Of a DNA stretch of 9,390 nt, positions 5,870 through 9,390 are shown piece after piece. The translations under genes and the position numbers were made by a program. Within the stretch, counting starts at the first letter, position 1. Every line of letters starts with the position of its first letter. The DNA comes from Actinobacteria bacterium UBA5182. GTDB taxonomy: Bacteria; Actinomycetota; UBA4738. The stretch is from contig DHWM01000027.1 in NCBI GenBank assembly GCA_002413185.1, positions 2,453-11,842 of the forward strand, written 5' to 3'. Below the pieces are notes generated by a model. The model was not told the DNA's origin. It saw only the letters and a list, made by a program, of their open reading frames with translations, and ran no database searches.

Positions 5870-7918
5870 CTACGACCCTCCGATGGCGATCGCCAGCACG
5901 GCGAGGGCGATGTAGATGGCCAACCCCCCGGCCACCAGCATCGTTCGGAGCGACCGGGGGATCGCCGAACGCCCGACCACGTAATAGAGGACCGGCCCGA
6001 GGAGCGGCACGATCAGCACAACGGCCATCCACGCCAGCCGCGAACCGTTCGACCGGGCCTCCTGGCGGATAAGGTCCCACATCGCGATGGAGACCCAGGC
6101 CACGTACAGGATCAAGGGCAGTAGATATGCGTAGGTGGCGAGCAACAGGCTCCACCAGGTGGGGGCGGCGAGCGAGACGCCGAGCACGGTGACCTCCAGT
6201 CTTCGAGGGGGATCGGGGATGGGATACGTCTTGAGCCGTGGCGGCGGGCCGGGGATCCCGCCGCCCGGCACGGCGAGTGGGAACGAGGACGGGACGATGC
6301 GAGGCGACCGGCCGTCGCTGCCCAGCGAGGTCTGAAACTGGGTGGGGAGGTTCCGGTTCGGTTGGGGCGGCGGGGGCGGAGCGGTGTGCCAGTCCCCTCG
6401 GGGGTAGTGGCCGGTCTGGGCCCGAATGAAATACCCCAGCGTCTGGATGGCGCCCGACAGGTCGCCCCCCCCAAGCCGGTCCAGCGAGAACCCGCACCCG
6501 TGGATGACCTGGATGGCTGGAGGGAGGCTCGAATGGAAGTCGTTCCCCGAGAAGCAGTTGTGGTCGCCGGCCGGCCCCGACAGGAGCAGGTCGGCCCGGC
6601 CCGATCCCCGGACGACGTTGCCCCGGACCGTGTTTCCCGAGGCGATCCAGAAATGCCGGTCGATGTTGGGGAACACCGCGATGCCGTAGTTGTCGTGGTT
6701 CCACACCACGTTTCGTTCCACCACGTTGTCGTTGCCACCCGCCAGGAGGATGCCGGTCCCAAGTGCCGACGCCTGGTCCTGTTTGGCCGGCGCGTGCGAG
6801 TTGTTGTTGTCGTACACGCGGTTCCCTGCGATGTAGGCGCCGTCCTGTGGCGCGAGCTCCTCGGAGTCGAGGGTGTTGGGAACGATCCCACCCTGGTTGT
6901 TTCGCCACACGGAGTTCACGATGCGAAGGTCGCCACCGGCGTTCGTCCCCGAGTAGCCGATCCCGTTGTCCTCGGAGACGACGTCGTCGATGACGGCGTG
7001 GCACGGATGGCACTGGCCGATGTAGAGGCCGGAGTCCGGATGCCCGCTGGCGTAGGAATGGTCGAATCGTCCGTACACCGAGTCGAAGGCATAGAGCCCG
7101 TAGTCGCCGTCGTCGTAGGCGGTGAGGTAGGAGCCGACATAGCCCTGGACGCCGGTCCAGAAGAACCCGTTGAGCTGGTAGTGGCGGGCGGTGATGTTCT
7201 CGATCGAAACGCCGTCCGCGTCGATCACTTCGACACCGTTCGCCAGTGAGAATCCACCGTCCAGGATCACGTCGTTCCGGTGCAGGCCCAGCAAGGTTAG
7301 ATATGGGGTGGTGACCCGCACGGCCTCCCGGTAGATGCCCGGTGAGATCAGGACGACGTCCCCTGGCCGGGCCGCGTTGACGGCCTTCTGGATGGTCGAG
7401 TAGCTGCCCGGCACGGCCCGGATCTCCCTTTGGCCTGTGGGCACCGGCTCGCGGCCCCTCCCCACCCGAGCGCCGGAAGGCGAGGTGAGCGTGGCATTGC
7501 CGACCAGGACCACCCCCGCCATCCCGATGCCGCCCGGGGCGCCGTGGTATCGGCAGTAGAACTCGTAGGCGCCGGACCGGGAGAAGGTGTGAATGTACTC
7601 CGCGCCGGGCGCGAGGTTGCGCGAGTCGAAGGAGCCGTCGTCAGCCGTCACGGTGTGCGGGCTGTGCCCGGTGTTCTCCCAGTCCACGGTGCCGCCCACC
7701 GGCACCGAGATCACCGGTGCGTCGAAGAAGTTGTCCCCCGCGGCGTCGACCTTGGTGGTTCCCGAGGAGTACCCAACCGGCGCGAAGCCGGCGGGCTCGT
7801 GCCTCGGCCGGATGGCTGCCGCCATCGTGATCGTGGCGACGACCGCGAACGCCGCCAACGCCGCCAACGCCGCCATGACCGATCGACGGGCGGTCGTGGC
7901 GTGCGGTCCGCGGTTCAT
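5870..7918 (-). CDS. Exported cupredoxin / right-handed beta-helix / PLDc_N membrane fusion protein
   Basis: The protein has 682 residues. Residues 10-35 form a signal peptide or anchor with a possible AAA|I cleavage site. Residues 50-140 are a plastocyanin-like type-1 copper domain with candidate ligands His88 (HSPHTV), Cys122, His125 and Met133 (CRYHGAPGGIGM). Residues 165-495 are a right-handed parallel beta-helix of the pectin-lyase/NosD type, opening with YSTIQKAVNAARPGDVVLISPGIY-like sequence and followed by many N-x-V and G-I/N-x turns. Two Pro-rich stretches (511-525, 551-573) link to a membrane end with helices near 588-614, 628-648 and 659-679; WDLIRQE and LLGPVLYYVVGR mark PLDc_N, here without phospholipase catalytic domains. 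The Met at 7918 is the only start that puts the signal sequence first; the frame is open to 8245 but would overlap the zinc-ribbon gene. The Shine-Dalgarno is weak. A copper-linked surface role is plausible, unproven. Confidence 0.85.
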   Translation of the reverse strand: MNRGPHATTARRSVMAALAALAAFAVVATITMAAAIRPRHEPAGFAPVGYSSGTTKVDAAGDNFFDAPVISVPVGGTVDWENTGHSPHTVTADDGSFDSRNLAPGAEYIHTFSRSGAYEFYCRYHGAPGGIGMAGVVLVGNATLTSPSGARVGRGREPVPTGQREIRAVPGSYSTIQKAVNAARPGDVVLISPGIYREAVRVTTPYLTLLGLHRNDVILDGGFSLANGVEVIDADGVSIENITARHYQLNGFFWTGVQGYVGSYLTAYDDGDYGLYAFDSVYGRFDHSYASGHPDSGLYIGQCHPCHAVIDDVVSEDNGIGYSGTNAGGDLRIVNSVWRNNQGGIVPNTLDSEELAPQDGAYIAGNRVYDNNNSHAPAKQDQASALGTGILLAGGNDNVVERNVVWNHDNYGIAVFPNIDRHFWIASGNTVRGNVVRGSGRADLLLSGPAGDHNCFSGNDFHSSLPPAIQVIHGCGFSLDRLGGGDLSGAIQTLGYFIRAQTGHYPRGDWHTAPPPPPQPNRNLPTQFQTSLGSDGRSPRIVPSSFPLAVPGGGIPGPPPRLKTYPIPDPPRRLEVTVLGVSLAAPTWWSLLLATYAYLLPLILYVAWVSIAMWDLIRQEARSNGSRLAWMAVVLIVPLLGPVLYYVVGRSAIPRSLRTMLVAGGLAIYIALAVLAIAIGGS
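7848..7874 (-). repeat. Three perfect 9-bp tandem repeats in the signal-sequence codons
   Basis: AACGCCGCC occurs three times end to end on the plus strand. On the coding strand it gives GCG-GCG-TTG units that encode Ala-Ala-Leu/Phe repeats (residues 16-24) in the hydrophobic core of the fusion protein's signal sequence. Gain or loss of a unit would keep the frame and change the core length by three residues. Confidence 0.75.
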
Positions 7919-8047
7919 GTGGCGGCCGAACCATACCTCGGGCTGGGACAGAAATGACGGCCCGGCGGTCCGAACGTCACACTCGCGAGGGATACCGAGG
8001 CGCCGGGGCGGGAACACTCGGGGGGACCCTCGTGAAGGGAGGATCGA
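7919..8047. promoter_or_regulatory. Divergent intergenic region between the fusion gene and the zinc-ribbon gene
   Basis: These 129 bases must hold promoters for two divergent genes. On the minus strand TATGGT (7930-7935, TANNNT type) would start transcription only about five bases before the ATG at 7918, so that mRNA may be nearly leaderless; no good -35 is visible. CTCGCGAG at 7982-7989 is an 8-bp palindrome between the genes. No convincing -10 is seen on the plus strand. Confidence 0.45.
8037..8043 (+). promoter_or_regulatory. Ribosome binding site of the small zinc-ribbon gene
   Basis: GGGAGGA ends a few bases before the ATG at 8048, a strong Shine-Dalgarno at slightly short spacing. It supports the small gene as real and so limits how far the opposite-strand fusion gene can extend. 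Confidence 0.7.
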
Positions 8048-8254
8048 ATGGCACAGGCGCAGGAAGACCTCGAGACAGGGGCGCTCTATCAGCGGTACGT
8101 GCGGGCGCTGAAGCGCTACAGCGACCCTAGGGACAAGCAGCCCTCGCCCGGCCGCGTCATCCGCCACTGCACCAACTGCGGGATGCGCGCGATGTTCCGG
8201 ATGGACCCCGACGGCATGTGGTACGAGTGCCTGCACTGCGGGCACTACGCCTGA
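8048..8254 (+). CDS. Small zinc-ribbon protein, 68 residues
   Basis: The protein has a charged, probably helical N-terminal half (residues 1-35) and a C-terminal zinc ribbon with Cys41-x2-Cys44 (CTNCG) and Cys61-x2-Cys64 (CLHCGHYA). The 16-residue gap between the knuckles holds a WYEC strand typical of rubredoxin-like ribbons. It ends only four residues after the last Cys. It is preceded by a strong Shine-Dalgarno and lies 96 bp before the WS/DGAT gene on the same strand. The four Cys and the start signal argue for a real gene despite the small size. It probably binds one zinc ion; no enzymatic residue is visible. A role in binding nucleic acid or protein is possible, but I do not recognise the family. 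Confidence 0.75.
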   Translation: MAQAQEDLETGALYQRYVRALKRYSDPRDKQPSPGRVIRHCTNCGMRAMFRMDPDGMWYECLHCGHYA

Positions 8255-8306
8255 AACGCCCTCGGCTCGCCGTCCCGCCCTGAGGTCTTTCTATCCCAAG
8301 GTGTAG

Positions 8307-8340
8307 CCTTCGTCTGACGGATTCGGGTTTCGGACGAAGG
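8307..8340 (+). promoter_or_regulatory. 10-bp inverted repeat covering the WS/DGAT ribosome binding site
   Basis: CCTTCGTCTG (8307-8316) pairs with CGGACGAAGG (8331-8340) around a 14-base loop: nine Watson-Crick pairs and one G-U in RNA. The 3' arm contains GAAGG, the core of the Shine-Dalgarno (GAAGGGA, 8336-8342) that lies 8 bases before the GTG at 8351. No T-run follows, so it is not a standard terminator. It could be an RNA element that hides the ribosome binding site, or a DNA operator. A weak TAGCCT -10-like hexamer at 8304-8309 would place the start inside the 5' arm, which would favour the operator reading. Confidence 0.55.
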
Positions 8341-8350
8341 GATTCCTCGC

Positions 8351-9390
8351 GTGGAACGACTGGGCCCACAGGACGCCTCGTTCCTCTATCTCGAGACGCC
8401 GTCCGTCCACTACCACGTGGGCGGCCTGGCCATCCTCGACCCCTCCACCCGCCCGGGCGGCGAGCTCCGGTACGAGAACCTCGTCGAGGTCATCGGGTCG
8501 CGCGTCCACCTCGCTCCGAGGTTCCGGCAGAAGATCGTGTTCCCGCCCTTGGCGTCGGCTCGCCCGGTGTGGGTGGACGACAAGGACTTCGACCTCTCCT
8601 TCCACATGCGCCGCGCCGCGCTCCCCTCGCCGGGAGGGCGTCGCGAGCTGATCGATTACGTCCAGCGGGTGATCTCGCGCCCCCTCGACCGGACCAAGCC
8701 CCTGTGGGAGCTCTATCTGATCGAAGGCATGCAGGACGGGCTCACCGCCATCCTGACGAAGGTCCATCACGCCATGGTGGACGGGATGGCCGCGATCGAC
8801 CTGGCCTCCGTGATCTACGACTTCACGCCCGACGCGCAGGTCCTGGATGTCCAGCCGTGGAAACCCGGTCCGGAGCCGTCCCGGTTCGACCTGCTGGCCG
8901 AGGCGGTGAAGGAGCAGTTCACGCACCCCATCCGGAGCGCCGCGGACCTGGCCCAGCGCACGCTGACCACGCCGTCGCGGGTGGCTCGGCAGATCTTCGA
9001 GGTCGTGGGCGGCCTCGGCGAGATCGTCGGCGCCGGCGTGCTGGCACCGCCCAGTCCCCTGAACCGCAAGGTCGGGCCGAACCGGCGGTTCGCCATGGTC
9101 GAGGCGCCGGTCCAGACGTTCAAGGACATCAAGAACTCGCTCGGCGGAACGGTGAACGACGTGGTGCTCGCCACCGTGGCCGGCGGGCTGAACCGGCTGT
9201 TCCGGTCCCGCCGGGAGCCCACCCGCGACCGGGTCCTCCGAGCGATGGTGCCGGTGTCCGTTCGAACCGACGATGACAAGTCTGCGCTGGGCAACCGGGT
9301 GTCCTCGCTGTTCGTGGACCTCCCCATCGGGCCGATGGGGGCGAGGAAGCGGCTCGGCCTGATCCGCGAGAAGACGAAGCACCTCAAGGA
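8351..9390 (+). CDS. Wax ester synthase/diacylglycerol acyltransferase (WS/DGAT), N-terminal 346 residues
   Basis: This family joins an acyl-CoA to a fatty alcohol or diacylglycerol to make wax esters or triacylglycerol storage lipid, at the membrane or lipid-body surface. The frame starts MERLGPQDASFLYLE, the usual N-terminus of the family. The catalytic motif HHAMVDG (139-145, second His as base) is intact. Also conserved are KPLWELYLIEG (116-126), NDVVLA near 269-274, and PVSVR followed by GNRVS (301-318). The GTG at 8351 is supported by GAAGGGA 8 bases upstream and by the family N-terminus; no earlier in-frame start fits. Full-length members have about 450-480 residues, so roughly the last quarter lies beyond the window. 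The frame is open to the edge with no frameshift. It follows the zinc-ribbon gene by 96 bp and may have its own promoter. Confidence 0.93.
   Translation, partial: MERLGPQDASFLYLETPSVHYHVGGLAILDPSTRPGGELRYENLVEVIGSRVHLAPRFRQKIVFPPLASARPVWVDDKDFDLSFHMRRAALPSPGGRRELIDYVQRVISRPLDRTKPLWELYLIEGMQDGLTAILTKVHHAMVDGMAAIDLASVIYDFTPDAQVLDVQPWKPGPEPSRFDLLAEAVKEQFTHPIRSAADLAQRTLTTPSRVARQIFEVVGGLGEIVGAGVLAPPSPLNRKVGPNRRFAMVEAPVQTFKDIKNSLGGTVNDVVLATVAGGLNRLFRSRREPTRDRVLRAMVPVSVRTDDDKSALGNRVSSLFVDLPIGPMGARKRLGLIREKTKHLK

Noticed and set aside
5860..5882. CGGAGG / CCTCCG 6-bp stem between the convergent stops, as a bidirectional terminator
   Set aside because: The stem is short, the loop is 11 bases and neither side has a T-run; too weak to call.
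5316..5915. Open plus-strand frame overlapping the histidine phosphatase
   Set aside because: It is a low-complexity Arg/Gly/Ala shadow; the overlapping frame carries RHGE and both catalytic His.
5523..7013. Minus-strand frame of about 496 codons opposite the phosphatase and inside the fusion gene
   Set aside because: Composition is that of a shadow frame, and the fusion gene's own frame has clear cupredoxin, beta-helix and PLDc_N signals.
7919..8245. N-terminal extension of the fusion protein
   Set aside because: It would run antisense through the small zinc-ribbon gene and put more than 100 residues before a clear signal sequence.

Overview
The window is high-GC DNA with almost no non-coding space. 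Its gene content points to an actinomycete-like (Actinomycetota) chromosome. The reasons are a GatD-type glutamine amidotransferase (lipid II amidation, a Gram-positive trait), paired DUF4328 membrane proteins, a wax ester synthase/diacylglycerol acyltransferase (WS/DGAT), many GTG starts, four-base GTGA stop/start overlaps and an apparently leaderless first gene. No rRNA, tRNA, CRISPR array or insertion sequence is visible.

Layout. (1) Bases 1-161, minus strand: the nucleophile-elbow part of a gatD-like gene whose 5' part is missing; it looks like a remnant at a rearrangement breakpoint. (2) Bases 164-5856, plus strand: a six-gene run with gaps of 43 bp or less and several overlaps. It holds a zinc-ribbon/DUF4328 membrane protein, a second DUF4328 protein, an alpha/beta hydrolase without a recognisable catalytic His, an amidase-signature hydrolase, a ten-helix EamA transporter and a histidine phosphatase. 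A GATAAT box placed so that transcription would begin at the first ATG probably drives the run. (3) Bases 5870-7918, minus strand and convergent with the run: a large exported protein joining a type-1 copper (cupredoxin) domain, a right-handed beta-helix and a C-terminal PLDc_N membrane module. (4) Bases 8048-8254, plus strand: a 68-residue zinc-ribbon protein, divergent from the fusion gene. (5) Bases 8351-9390, plus strand: the N-terminal 346 residues of a WS/DGAT, cut by the window end, preceded by a 10-bp stem whose 3' arm holds the ribosome binding site.

How they work together. The plus-strand run looks like one transcript: two related membrane proteins, then hydrolases, an exporter-like carrier and a phosphatase. 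Tight coupling of amidase, transporter and phosphatase suggests linked expression, perhaps of small-molecule turnover, but the substrate cannot be read from sequence. The most unusual items are the cupredoxin/beta-helix/PLDc_N fusion (with an internal CxxCH motif), the decapitated gatD fragment, and the hairpin over the WS/DGAT ribosome binding site.
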